A stretch of DNA of 64,000 bases from Crambe crambe (lineage: Eukaryota > Porifera > Demospongiae > Poecilosclerida > Crambeidae). The DNA is taken from contig OZ004588.1 of assembly GCA_963924555.1 (NCBI GenBank), positions 7,041,205 to 7,105,204 on the forward strand. Reading direction: 5' to 3'. Positions 40,001 through 51,222 of this stretch are shown piece by piece (positions within the stretch are counted from its first letter, which is position 1; each line of letters opens with the position of its first letter). The position numbers and the translations under genes were made by a program. The notes under the pieces are model-generated. The model was not told the DNA's origin. It did no database searches and saw nothing but the letters and a program-made list of their open reading frames with translations.

Positions 40001-42393
40001 TCATTGAATTAGCCAAGAAGGATCCAACAGCCCAAGCACCTGAATCCGAGGTGTATCTGAATGTGTGGGATTGTGGTGGCCAGCAAGTCTTTCTCAACAT
40101 TCTACCAGCCTTTCTAACATCAAAATCTATATTCTTTCTTATATTTGATGCTCGAAATGATCTACATAAACCATGCATATCCCTATCCCATGGCCAAAGT
40201 CAGGTTATACTGAAAGAAGAACTGAATATGAGTACAATGGAGCTCTTATCGCAATGGATGTCTCACATTGATGCCACAAATCTTAGAGGTGATAGATCTG
40301 AGATTCCCGAGTATCCTCGTATTGTGCTGGCTGGTACCCATGGAGATGATCCTAATGTGGAAAAGAACAAAGCCAGTATCCGTAAGAAACTACGTGATGG
40401 GTACAGTAATAGCACTTATGCTGACTTGGTCAAGGATGCAGTGATCATTGACAACACAACATCAGGGACAGAGAATGCAGATCCTGGATACAAGAAAGCA
40501 CTAGATATTGTGTATCGTTTCACTTCCAACGATAAAGTGATGAAGGATACACCTGTCACGTGGGTTCTATTCAGAAGGATGTTGCATTTAGAAGCAAAGA
40601 AAAAGCCTTACTTTGAACTCACAGAAGTTGAAGAAATAGCCGATGCCTGTGACATCAAGCAAGACAAAGTTCACAGTGTCTTGAAGTTTTACCACGACCT
40701 TGCTGTATTCTTCCATTATGATGATGTTACCAATTTAAAGGACTGGGTCATAGCTGACCCTAAGAAGTTCATAGAAGATCTAGCTAAGCTTCTAGCTTTG
40801 AAAGGCTTTGAAGAAGAAAAAGATAATAGCCTGATACCTCTATGGGACCATCTCAGAAATAAAGGAATTTTAGTTCAAAAACTGTACGATGTAATTTGGA
40901 AATCCGACCAACTCCAACCTGAGGACATAATTGCCTTGTTGGAGAAATTTCTTATTGTGTCCCCTATAAAGACAGAGTACAAAGTGAAAGCCGGCGAGGG
41001 TAAAGAATACTTCGTTCCTTGCGTACTTCCTCCTTCTCCCACCACACAAGACAGTGCTCGTACTCTCAGATCCTGTAAGAAGCAAGCTGCCTCATTACAT
41101 TTGATATTTAGAAGTGTTGGGTATGTAGCCCCAGGTTTCTTCACCCGACTTGCTACGGCTCTCTCTAAGAAAGAAGGCTATGAGATAGTCTTTAATGGCA
41201 TATACAGGAATAAAGTATCTTTTTTATGTGAACTGTCAGGTTCCGAGATAGATAAACTCACAATTTCTGAAGGTAAATATTCTGTGCAAATTAATTTGAT
41301 GCGAAAGACACCACGAACAAGTAGTCTCCAAATATTCTCAAATGTGTGTCTGGAAGTTAAAAAATCTATCGAGGAATGCTGTACAGATATCTGTAAATGG
41401 TTCCCAGGCATCAAGACATCATTTGCTTTCTGCTGTGATCAGTGCAGTGCTAGTTCTCATGAGCACTTTGTTTGCCTAAAGCCAGAAACCACCCGTGAGT
41501 CAATCTTACATTGCCAAGAAGAAAAGGAAAGGGTCTATAAATTTAAAGAGGACGAGAAGAACTGGTTACAATTTAAAGAGGTAAATTCCGCATAGTATTT
41601 ACGTATTAATTATACATGGCAAATGTGTACACGATCCTTTAGTCTCATGGTTCCACTGATCCAATATCAGTTCCTGAGATTAATGGTGTTGCCAAGGAGT
41701 TTCAGAACAATCCTCGAAAATTGGCTGACTTTAAAGATGCCTCAGAGATAGCAACACAAGTTCCAGGTCCAGCAGCACTTATTAAACGCTGGATCAAAGA
41801 GATGGAATGGATTGGAGTCCCTCCTCGTCCTCACCTCATCCACCACCTTGAGTGCATTGACATGCATGAAGTGGCAGAAAAGTAATAGCTAGATACATAC
41901 TTTCTCTCAGGCTGATAATTTATTCCTCTTATTTACTTGTAGGATCAAGTATTTTGAATTTGAATCTCCATCACACACCAGCAGTGCAGTAAGTTTGAGT
42001 CGTTCTATTTTCATAATTAGCTAACATGTTTTGTTTGTTTGTTTGCAGAGACCCGAGCAAAGTGGTAATATTTTGAAAACTGTATTATCTTTAGTTAATG
42101 TGTGTTGCATGATAGATCCTTCACAGGTTTTAATGGATGACCACCATGTAGTCACTCAAGAATTGAATGACTTGAATAATGAACAACTAATGAAAGTGGG
42201 TGGGGCACTAGGATTATACCATCCACACCTAGAAAGGATGAAGAACCTTCTACCAGACATGGTTGCTTCATGGTTGAGGAAGGATGATAATGTCAGTCAA
42301 CCTCCCACCTGGGCCAGTTTAGCTACAGCTCTGAAGGCTGTTGGTCACACAGGGGTCGCCTCTGGAATCAGGAAAAGTAATACTTGTAGCTAG
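37094..42393 (+). CDS. Roco gene 1: 2A leader - death domain - Roc GTPase - COR - death domain
   Basis: Exons 37094-37304, 38095-38379, 38738-39004, 39548-41580, 41643-41881, 41943-41988, 42049-42064 (16 bases), 42116-42393 join in frame to 1124 residues. A hydrophobic leader (helices about 41-63, 79-96, 144-156) ends in a 2A-like motif at residues 157-165. A death domain follows (about 170-250), then Roc GTPase: P-loop GAGGSGKSS at about 281-289, switch II WDCGGQQ, and GTHGD near the base-recognition position. The COR domain follows (TPVTWVLFRRMLHLE, FYHDLAVFFHYDD, DWVIADPKKFI). The last exon is a second death domain. Roco proteins are regulatory GTPases; death domains recruit partners in cell-death or immune signalling. 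No LRR, kinase or ankyrin repeats are seen. Separation of leader and GTPase is inferred from the motif. Confidence 0.85.
37371..37979. mobile_element. Mutator-like non-autonomous element with 11-base target duplication, left copy
   Basis: The element begins AGTCTGGC and ends GCCAGACT; longer subterminal inverted sequence (CTTTTTCTTGGGGGTGGGGG and its complement, then GGGTCTGGTAACTCTAGCATAT) pairs the two ends. The flanks AGTAACATTGT (37360-37370 and 37980-37990) form an 11-base target-site duplication, a length typical of Mutator-like elements. In the third leader copy (about 44433-44443) the target occurs once with no element. No transposase frame is visible. Confidence 0.85.
38352..38378 (+). 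other. 2A-like ribosome-skipping motif GDVETNPGP (Roco gene 1)
   Basis: Nine codons read GDVETNPGP, a full match to the 2A core D(V/I)ExNPGP. The preceding segment is LMVTLLLLMLA, hydrophobic and probably helical, as is usual upstream of 2A cores. The exon ends one base after the last proline codon (donor at 38380), and the next exon starts the death domain, so the predicted break lies exactly at the border between leader and signalling protein. 2A sequences make the ribosome skip the last Gly-Pro bond. Confidence 0.85.
38738..39004 (+). CDS. Death-domain exon 1 of Roco gene 1
   Basis: A phase 1-1 exon giving DYLTMDDHYAVTKELSYLD through GPPTWASLAKALEAIDHTG. Six-helix death-fold features are the LGTALGL segment and the PTWASLxxAL segment with conserved Trp. 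It is only about 60% identical to its counterpart at 54382-54633 by eye. Confidence 0.85.
39548..41580 (+). CDS. Roc-COR exon of Roco gene 1
   Basis: One 2033-base exon holds the whole GTPase and COR region. G1 GAGGSGKSS, G3 WDCGGQQ and a G4-like GTHGD are present; the canonical NKxD is replaced by THGD, common in Roco GTPases. About 130 residues between G1 and G3 include a long Ser/Glu-rich insertion (RVVEESERSEEINVDTVN). A Cys-rich segment (FCCDQCSASSHEHFVC) lies near the end. The Roco gene 2 exon is nearly identical. Confidence 0.9.
42116..42393 (+). CDS. C-terminal death-domain exon of Roco gene 1
   Basis: Begins in phase 1 (DPSQVLMDDHHVVTQELND) and ends RKSNTCS-stop. The last codons contain AAAA|GTAATAC, the donor position used in the other death-domain exons, here read through to a stop. 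This suggests the exon arose by copying the internal one. Confidence 0.82.
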
Positions 42394-42679
42394 CTAGTGT
42401 ACTGTGGTTGTTATGACAGACTTTGTGCTATATACAGAGTACCTTGCAGAAACAGCCTAAAAATACTAATGGAATTGTATTATTGGTGCATCACCAGATT
42501 CACATAGCTACCTATAGGAAAAAATTGTTACCTTTTTTATTTTGATTAATATTTTGATAACTAAATTTTTATCTGATAAAATTTTTTATACAATCATGAT
42601 TGTCATGAGGTTCATGATAATATTATCAGGTATATGTAGTGGAACACAGTAGTTGTCATGGTGACCATGTGTGGTGAGG

Positions 42680-43428
42680 TCATAGGTCACAAACACTAGG
42701 TAACTTAATGTGAAAATAAGGGTGGTTCAGACAGTGCAGTGCCGATATTCTCTTACATGGTTCATACTCCAACATTTTCTGCACAGAAATAATTGCATAT
42801 AACTACAGTGGAATCTCTGAAGAGGACAACCTCTTGACAGTATGTTTCTAAATAACTTCCAACCTCTCTAACACAAAGGACAAAAGGCTGGGCCCCAAGT
42901 GTGTCCATTATTCAGAGGGTTTCAGTGTACATGTAGGCACATGTGGTGTCTTCTCAACCATTTCTACATTTAATTTCATAAACACATACCTCCAATAGAT
43001 CCACACCATCATGGTCCACCTCTTTCATGGTATTTTGTAGTTTCTGACGGGGCCAGTTGGGAAATGTTGATTTATAGTCTGGCAGACTTGTTACACCTGG
43101 CCACAGGTTGTCGTTGGGGGTACCTAGTGTCCTGGGTTTGGGGCCATGGGAAAAATTATTACAGCAAAGAACGAAGAGTGCAGTGGGTCAAGAGAACTCT
43201 CACCTAAATATTCTGAAGAGCTGATCTATTTCAGAGTCTCCAGGAAAGAGAGGACATCTATTCAACCGAAAGCAACAAATGCACAAATATCACATTTAGT
43301 AACCAGTACATATCTGAAGTAAGACTCACCATTTCAGAGAAGATGCAGCCTATACTCCAGACATCCACAGAAGTGGAGTAATACTGGGAACCCAGCAGTT
43401 CAGGAGAACTGTACCACAGTGTCACCAC
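42680..43428 (-). pseudogene. 3' fragment of the PSTAIRE CDK gene
   Basis: Copies of the last four CDK exons lie here, with the coding start of the first at 43428 and the stop at 42680-42682, matching 61807-62546. Splice sites and reading frame look intact, but everything upstream is missing: no N lobe, no PSTAIRE helix, no catalytic HRDLKPQN. Changes include loss of one codon in the [11 protein letters not shown] segment, Arg to Ser before SPEL, and a three-base deletion near the C terminus. It is the truncated inner copy of the tandem duplication. Confidence 0.88.
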
Positions 43429-43452
43429 CTGAGGTGAAGAGAAATTTGGAAC

Positions 43453-44169
43453 ACAAAGGTTGTATCAAGGTTAGTGCCATCTCCATTCACCCACAGCTGA
43501 TACATCTCCTATACCCCATAGTAGCAATCTATATATATGGCTTCATTCACTCAGAGTCACATGATGGCATACAGTTTGCTTGATACTGCCACCGAGGTCA
43601 CATGGACCAATCAGATTTGCAGGCAATGATGTCAGCATGAATCTGATTGGTCCATGTGACTTTGCTGGCTGAAGTACTAGTATAGTACAGCGGTTTTTCC
43701 AAAACCTTGCAACTTAACAGGAAAGTGGAAAGCGGAAGTGATTGGAGCCAACTGGTTGGTCAGATTGCTCATATTGATCATGTGACTGGCTTTTGCAGTT
43801 GCAAGATTTTGGAAAACCGCTGTACAGTGTCAAGCAATCCATGGATCCATGATCGATCCACTGTATGTATGTGCACGTGCGCGCATGGCGCATGTGAACA
43901 GGCAGCGCTCGCTGACATGTAAGTGTTGGCGAAAAAGGTGTCCGTGCTCGAAAGACTATCGTACAAGAGTAATACTGTATCATAAGGTAGCATTGCTTTG
44001 TAATTCTCAGGGCAGTGATCTGTAGAGATCGTGTCATACACGGACTAATCTGACCCTTTCCCTCCCCCCGCCCCCAAGAAAAAGGAGGTAAAGGGTCGGC
44101 TACCTTTGGACCCCAAAATAGTGATGGGAAATTTGTTTGCACACTGTTCAGTTACTCATTGTTTTATAG
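43453..44169. other. Spacer at the duplication junction, with two hairpins
   Basis: Unmatched by the flanking units. It contains one inverted repeat of 21-base arms (43597-43617 and 43640-43660, GTCACATGGACCAATCAGAT) and another (43685-43713 with 43797-43825, GTACAGCGGTTTTTCCAAAA). A C/G-rich hairpin at about 44050-44100 resembles the ends of the Mutator-like element (CCCGCCCCCAAGAAAAAGGA). No gene is seen. Confidence 0.7.
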
Positions 44170-44834
44170 GATTGGGAGAATGATCAGATCTGAACTGGTG
44201 GAGCTGTGGAAGTGTCGGGTCCAGTACCTGAGGCAATATTATTGCTTCCATGACCACAGACCAAAGCAGAGAGGCTACCCACCACATCTGGTTCATCCCT
44301 TGCATTTTAACACTATGGTGGACAATGATGGCAGTTATCTTTTTATTTGCTCTCAAATTGGAACATTTATTGAAATACTGGTAAGAATTAGCTCAAAATT
44401 ATTTTGCATAATATGTGCTGTTTCTGGCCTGTCAGTAACATTGTAGTACAATTTCAAAAATGAAAAAAGTGAGTAGTTACAAGCAATAGAGAATTGCCAC
44501 TGCTATTTTTTTCATGCCTTGGATTTATGTAGCTAAGGATATTCATTTAAATGGATTTCTAATTTTTCAGGTGATGTAATGAATGTTCCCAACTTCATCT
44601 CTCTTGGTTTAAACTGCATTCTGATGGTATCATGGTGGAAGCTTGCAATAAATCAGTCTGATGGAATGACCAAACCTTCTCCATCAAATGGCCAATACTG
44701 TGACCTAAGGCAAAACTGGAAGTATATTCAGAGAAGAGGACTTAGCTGTATTGTCCATCACTTTGATTATCTAATGGTCACACTGTTATTGATATTAGCT
44801 GGTGACGTTGAAACTAATCTTGGTCCTGGTCAAG
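44170..44834 (+). pseudogene. Orphan third copy of the Roco leader exons, 2A motif broken
   Basis: Two exons (44170 to about 44385; 44571-44834) correspond to the leader exons of the Roco genes. Exon 1 starts MIRSELVELWKCRVQYLRQY but has a net 10-base loss, so its frame shifts and the first hydrophobic helix is lost. The second exon has a 27-base in-frame deletion, and its 2A position (44801-44827) has Leu where the first proline of NPGP should be. No death domain or GTPase exon follows before the sorting nexin copy. It is more diverged than copies 1 and 2 are from each other and lacks the Mutator-like element in its intron. Confidence 0.82.
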
Positions 44835-45593
44835 GTGAGAATCAGTTTACTAGTTTTTTTAAAATGATGGAACCACAAAATTCCATACAGTAATTGGGCG
44901 AGCAAAGCAAACCCACACAAAAGAAATGGAGCACATACATACGACATACACATAAACAGTGCATGCACAGTTATAGACTTGGTAAATTTTTGAAAAAAAC
45001 AACAAAAAACAAAAAAAAACAGCCGAAATCTTTTTGTGACTGATTTAGGTTTTAAGTGAGTCCAGGCATCATACTGAATGCTTAGATTCACATTTGTGTG
45101 ACACTTAAAAAAAATTTTTCAAAAATATTCGTGACTGATTTAGGTTTTAATATCATTAGTATCATAAAAAACTTGGCTATTTTCCCTCTGAATTTCCAAA
45201 AAACAACAACTTTTAAGCTGTTTATCCATGGATGAGGCTGGTGAGGGAGCCAGTAATTCCCAGACCTTCACAATTGACTGGTTTCTGCAATGTCCTTACG
45301 GCCTTTGCTTGGAATTCTTCTCATTCCAACAAGTGATCTTTCCTCGAGGGGGATCATAATATTCATACTCTGAGGCAGTCCACCAGTACTTTTGGGACAA
45401 TTCACAAACTAATCATTCATAATAGCCTGGGGCAAGTCACTAAAATAATCATTCCTTTAATATAACTTATTCATAATAGCCTGATCTGACTAATTACTCT
45501 TTCATAATAACCCCGCCCTGGGGCAATTAACATCCAGTGCTTCTCAAATCCATTAACTATGGTTGTGTATCCTGTTGCTATAGTTACGACCAG

Positions 45594-48145
45594 GCCATCC
45601 AAGAAGTCACTGACAATGAGGCAAAACGAGAAGTAACAGAAAAGGAGCTAAGATTTGTGAGTCTGATAAAATTAAGACATCTTGTACTTTCGTATAATTA
45701 TTAGTTGCAAGAATTCAATTTCCATTCCGTTCTAAAACCACCTGCCTCGCCCCCTTAGGCACATGACCAGATCTCATCCATTTGGAAGGAACTAGAAAAC
45801 ATGAGACGGAAACTGGACAGTCCGGCAGTAAAGACCACCACAGAACAACCTGTAAGTCAACGACATAGAGAGTATACTCAAGTTTCTGATGCTGAGTTAT
45901 GACAAGCAGTAACGCTGATAATGTCATTGACTTGTTATTATGTCCAAGGTTAATTAGGGGCATCCATTAATTAATAATACATACCCACACACTCAGTTAT
46001 AAATTAATTATAGCCCAGCTTCCCTAAGTGTCCAACATTCCAGCACTTGTATAGTCAATGACAGTTCAGTGGTGCTCCTCTGCAGACTATGTCAAGAGAA
46101 AATCAAGTGAGGATACCAACTAAGTTAATAAGGGCTGCTAATTAATAGGGGCTGACCATAGTATATAGAAGGAATGAAGGCTAATTAATCAATAGGGGCT
46201 TACCCATAGTATTTGCTGCATTGGTAATTCAAGCAATTTGATTGGTCAGTCTTCAATTTAACTGGCATCTCCTCTTTCTTCTTCTTCTTCTTCTACCTCA
46301 CACTTTAGTGCCCAGCAGGTCAACCCCGCCCCCACCCACCCTTCAGAAGAGAGATACAATAATTCTTGTAGCAGACAAAATTCAAAGCAGCAGAGTCCAC
46401 ACAGTCCCAAGCAACAAAATCCACAAAGCAGTCCCAAGCAGAGTCCACACAACAGTCCCAAGCAACAGAGATCACGAAAAAGCAACTGGCTCTTTGGCAA
46501 GAGGCAGCAAAAGTGAGTTATTGCTTAACAATTTCAACAAAAAAGCTGCATTTGAAGTGCAAAAACGGTTCAACATAGAGTGGAGTCTTAACTTGGCACT
46601 GCTACATGTTGATGTGATCATAGGCAATGTATGGGCAATGCATGGACATGTGCAGGCAATGCATGGGCATGCATGGGCATATACCTATTGTAACATGTCA
46701 CATGCCATGCATTTGCCTTGTAACATGTCACATGCCATGCATTGCCTATACATGCCCACAAGTAGGCAGTTTAGACGACTTGGGATTATGAAAGGCAGTA
46801 GTTCTTGAGACCATAAGCATCCATTCATCCACACTTTATACTTTGCTGCTAGACAAATCTGACCAATCAAATTACTGACATCATCATAACTGATTTGTAA
46901 TTACCGTATAGTGCAAAATTTTCGTGGGTCAAAATTTTCGTGGTTTTACAAATATGAAATCCACGAAAAATTTTACCCACGAAAATATCATATTGCATTG
47001 TAATAACATCGTGTGTAGTAGATAGAGCAAAGGATTGCATTTGGTTATCTTGTCAACATTTTTTTAGAATTCAAGATGCCGAGTCCCATTCTAAGGTGTG
47101 TTCATCCAATTCCAGTTCCAATCCCAGTTCCCCGGGCATTTTAACTAAGCAACAAAAGTCATCCAGCAATTCACTAAAGACTGGAACAAGAGTGACCAAC
47201 TCCCCCTCAATAGGAGCACCATCGTCCTCCAAGGGGGGCGGCAAGGGGGCACCAGGGAGGAGGGGTCAGGGGGAGGACTATTTACAGGTCAACGTGACTC
47301 GTAGTAGCAGCAGTTCTGCCGATATGGCCCCATTCAAAGTAGTGACTAAAGTAAGTACGTAAAGGTAGCGTCTATTCCACTATTCAACATTTGAAACGGC
47401 TTATGGCTATGATAATGGATCTCGTTTAATGAATATTGAACCTATTGAATCACAAACAATATCCTAACAGGATCCTAACAAGACCTTCAGCCAAACATTT
47501 TTATTGCTGAAAAACTGCTCCCCAGCATACCTTAAGCAAAGAGGGCTCATTAAAATTTCCTTTAATAGAATGCTGATGACCACAAATACCCTTTGATGTG
47601 TGAAACCACTCCTATTAGGGACATTTAAAAATGCATTTTTCAGATTATAATCTTCTCTTCTTCCTCGATCCTAACAGACCAATCTCCCAATGTTCCCCTC
47701 ATTCTCTCTGGAGGTCCATCGTTCGCAGGGAGACTTCCAGTGGTTGCACTCTGCCCTCCAGGAGGTGTGTCCAGAGCGCGTGGTCCCACCCCTTCGTCCC
47801 CCCATCTCCCTGGATGCCACCATCTCGGAATTCCAACGGTTCCTCTCCCGTGTGGCTGCTCACAATGTCCTCTCCAATCAACACCTCTTCATTGTATTCC
47901 TCTCTGGAACTGCTGAGGTCAGCAGAGACTAAGAGTTGCTGTAAAGAGTTGCTGTATTGATTAAGAGTTATTATATTGATTAATTGTAGGAGTTGCGTGC
48001 TCTGAGAGCTAAGCATCGACCTCGTCGCCACTCTGACAGGATCAGATACAAACCTGCCATGGGGAGAGACACCAATTCAGGCCCCCTTGTGGATACAAAG
48101 GTGAGAGAGAGAGAGAGAGGGAGGGGAGGGAGGGAGGGAGGGAGG

Positions 48146-48218
<73 letters not shown>

Positions 48219-50885
48219 TGTGTGTAGCAGGAAATTTCATGGCTATGAAATTGAAATATCTGCCATTCAAAACTGTGAAAAATATTACCTTGTGAAGAAA
48301 ACCCACTATTGAGTATTTAAAAAAGAAACCTTCCCTGCCCCACAATAACACGAAGTTTTACTTCTTCCTCTGCAATGTGCAGGACTACCTGACGATGTTG
48401 GAACAGAATTTAGTTGGTCTCTCTTCACACTTGGAACAGAGCTCGAGAAAGGGGCATGGTTCTCCCATGGAGCGAGCGGCACATTGGTTCCAGGCCATCA
48501 GTGATTCCGAGCCTGATCACACCTACTTGAAGAGGGCGTCAACTGACCTCGCTCGCACATGTGAAGCCATGGAAAGCCAAGTGGGGGACTCTGATGAAAT
48601 GCTCTTCATCCAGAACCTTCAGAGTCTCACGGACTATGTCAGAGTGGCCCAGGTAATTACAATTGTGCAACAGTTGAGAAGGTCATGTGACCTCTATACG
48701 ACCCTATCTCTAAAGGTCACATGACCTATCATGTGACCCTTCTATCCTAATGAATAGGTCTGGTCATATCAATTGACATACCTCTATACTGTCACATGAC
48801 CTTTCCATGGGTCTAGTCATGTGACCTCTATTTACTATGCACTTGTTTTAGGATTTGCTGACTCGTGTGGAGGAGGCAGTGGACCAGTATCTGTATTGGG
48901 ATGAAGAAGTCACTATCATTGAAGCTGTCAATTCTGTAAGCGCATTATTTTACTGAGGGTAACACTGAATTTACTGAGGGTAACACTGATGAATTTACTG
49001 AGGGTAACACTGATGAATTTACTGGGGGTAACACTGATGAATTTACTGGTAACACTGATGAATTTACTGGTAACACTGATGAATTTACTGGGAAGAGTAA
49101 TTATGCCTGTGATGGCATTATCTGATTGTGTTGGACTTTTGCTTCATCATCTCGGGGATAGGATTAGTCAGTAAATTTCATCAGTAAATTCATCGGTGTT
49201 ACCCTCCCCTTAAATTCATCAATGTTACTCTCTCTCTCTCACTGGTCCAGAGTCCCGTGGTTGAACAACCTCCTGGATCACAGGAGTCTGGGGACAATGA
49301 CTCTGGAGTCTCCGATGTCACTGGCAGCACCAGCACTGATAGTACTAGTGGAGACCACACCCATTCTCACAGTCACATGACCATAGGGACAGGATCACAC
49401 AATACATTGGAGAATAGAACCACCAGTGAAAGATGGGCACATGTAAGCACCAATAATATAACCCCTCTCTTCTAATGGTGTTTCTAAAGTTGATGACCCA
49501 TACCAATTATGACCTCTTGATCAGTTTGACCATAGATATTAGACACGGAACAGGATTGGAAACTTAATACTACCATGCGCGTGCTATCCGTGTTTGCCAG
49601 GAAATTTTGGCGCGAGATATGAATGCATAGTTACCACATAATAGTTAAGAATGAGTTCTGCAAAAGATATCAGAGCGAATATTAGTTTAGTAGCTTAATA
49701 TTAGCTGGACTAGAGTGTTTCCATGTTGTGCTTTTATAAAAATAATAAAATTTAACATGAGACTAGATCTAGCTAGATAGTATAAATCTATGAGAGATTC
49801 GTATCTCAAGTTTTGAAAGATGAAGAGTTTAGTCTTCCTCTCCAGCCATCTATAGATGCCCGTTCTTGTGCAGAGAGCTTTATGGAGTGGATAATAAAAC
49901 ATGATAATGCAAATAAATAATAGAAATGTAATAATAATAACTATTTAACCCATAGTTTAACACTGCAATCAAAAAAAAACTAACAGCTATGAATCAATAT
50001 AACATATATCATCCGATAGACAAACTATTATACTACTAAAAGATACCAAACGCTTGACTTCTAAATTTATATGAGTCCTGTTCTAGTCCCACAAATTGGT
50101 AGGCCTATAAAATCTTTAGCAACATATCCTACACCAAAAACAGTTATTACACTCTTGATTTCAGTCTATTCCAGTAAGAAACTTTACCTTCCAAACTTCT
50201 ATAGGATAAAATTGCAAGAAAAACACTTGTACTCGTAGCTCTAGTCCCACAAAGTCTGTACCTCTCTTCCTCAGAAAATGTATTGCGACAATAGGGCTAA
50301 ATTTTCTATGGTTACAACGCGGATAGCACGCGCGAAATGTATTAGCTTAATGGGAGTGACGTCACATGACGTAGGCAGTTTCCAATCCTGTTCCGTGTCT
50401 AATATCTATGGTTTGACCCATACCAACTATGGCCTCCTAATATAATATGTTTATAAAATTGACGACCTATACCAACTTAATGTGTTTATAAGTTGACCCA
50501 TACCAATTATGGCCTCTCTCCCCAGGCAAGCAAACAGTGTGCTGATGCCAAGGACTACCTGGAGATGATGTGTCGTGACTTGGCAGAGGAACTCTCTCTG
50601 TTTGATCTCCAAAAGGAGAAGGAGCTGAAGCAAATCCTCCTTGACTATGCCTCTGCCCAATTGGAGAGACATGAGAAGGTAAAGGGGTGTGGTCAGTGGG
50701 AGGAGTTTTTGATAATGTTTGTTCTTTAGTTTCAGGGGAAATGGTTTGCAATGAGGTTTCTCTTGGACAGTGCCATCTCCATGGAGAACAGAGCCATTCA
50801 ATTCAATCCTACCCCCACCACTGCACCCACGGCCGATGTGTCTCCTGCCCCTCAATCAATACCCACTAACCAACTCACAACATAA
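45594..50885 (+). pseudogene. 5'-truncated sorting nexin copy (PX-BAR exons 3-14)
   Basis: Exons matching 31439-36760 follow in order, with open frames and most splice sites kept. The two first exons with the start codon (25203, 27246) have no counterpart. The copy of exon 5 has lost its 3' splice site: sequence reads GTCCAACATTCCAGCACTTG where the left copy has about 90 further bases including TTTCATTGCAG. Using the new CCAG as acceptor would give a frameshift and early stop. A three-base in-frame deletion in exon 4 is also present. The high identity suggests recent duplication or gene conversion. Confidence 0.82.
49530..50411. mobile_element. Non-autonomous DNA transposon with 35-base TIRs, right copy
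   Basis: Same element as at 35404-36286, with the same ends and TTTGA flanks at 49525-49529 and 50412-50416. It is shared by both units, so insertion came before the tandem duplication. Only a few substitutions and single-base indels differ. Confidence 0.88.
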
Positions 50886-51222
50886 CTGCTGATTCATAAT
50901 TATAATAATTTATATTCAGGGACCAGGGTCACGTATATGCGCGCGCATGCAGCTGAAAGCCGGAACTGCGCATGTGCAGTAATTCATATAGGGTGTGTCA
51001 GAAAAAACGGGCCCCTTTGGCTGAAACCTAGTCTCGGCCCAGACTAGCTGAAACCGTAGGAAATTCGAGTGCCGTAAGGTAAGAGCCGTGCTTCTGTAGA
51101 TAAGAGTAATTCTTTAAATACATAGGGTGCGTTGCAGTATGTTAGAATTGTTATATACCAACTTTTTTGAATCCCGCCCCTTCGCACACTGTCATTGATT
51201 TTAATTTGATAGGGTAGGGAGG

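Larger units (their letters stand above)
30890..43452. repeat. Tandem duplication, left unit
   Basis: This segment matches 45055-62567 in order and orientation: sorting nexin exons 3-14, Roco leader, death domain, Roc-COR exon, second death domain and the last CDK exons. The left edge lies in the interspersed repeat near 30890/45055. The right edge follows the CDK exon near 43452/62567 (GAAGAGAAATTTGGA against GAAGAGAAAGTTGGA, then no match). The right unit is about 5 kb longer because of insertions between 52.5 and 56.9 kb and between 59.3 and 61.2 kb. Confidence 0.9.
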
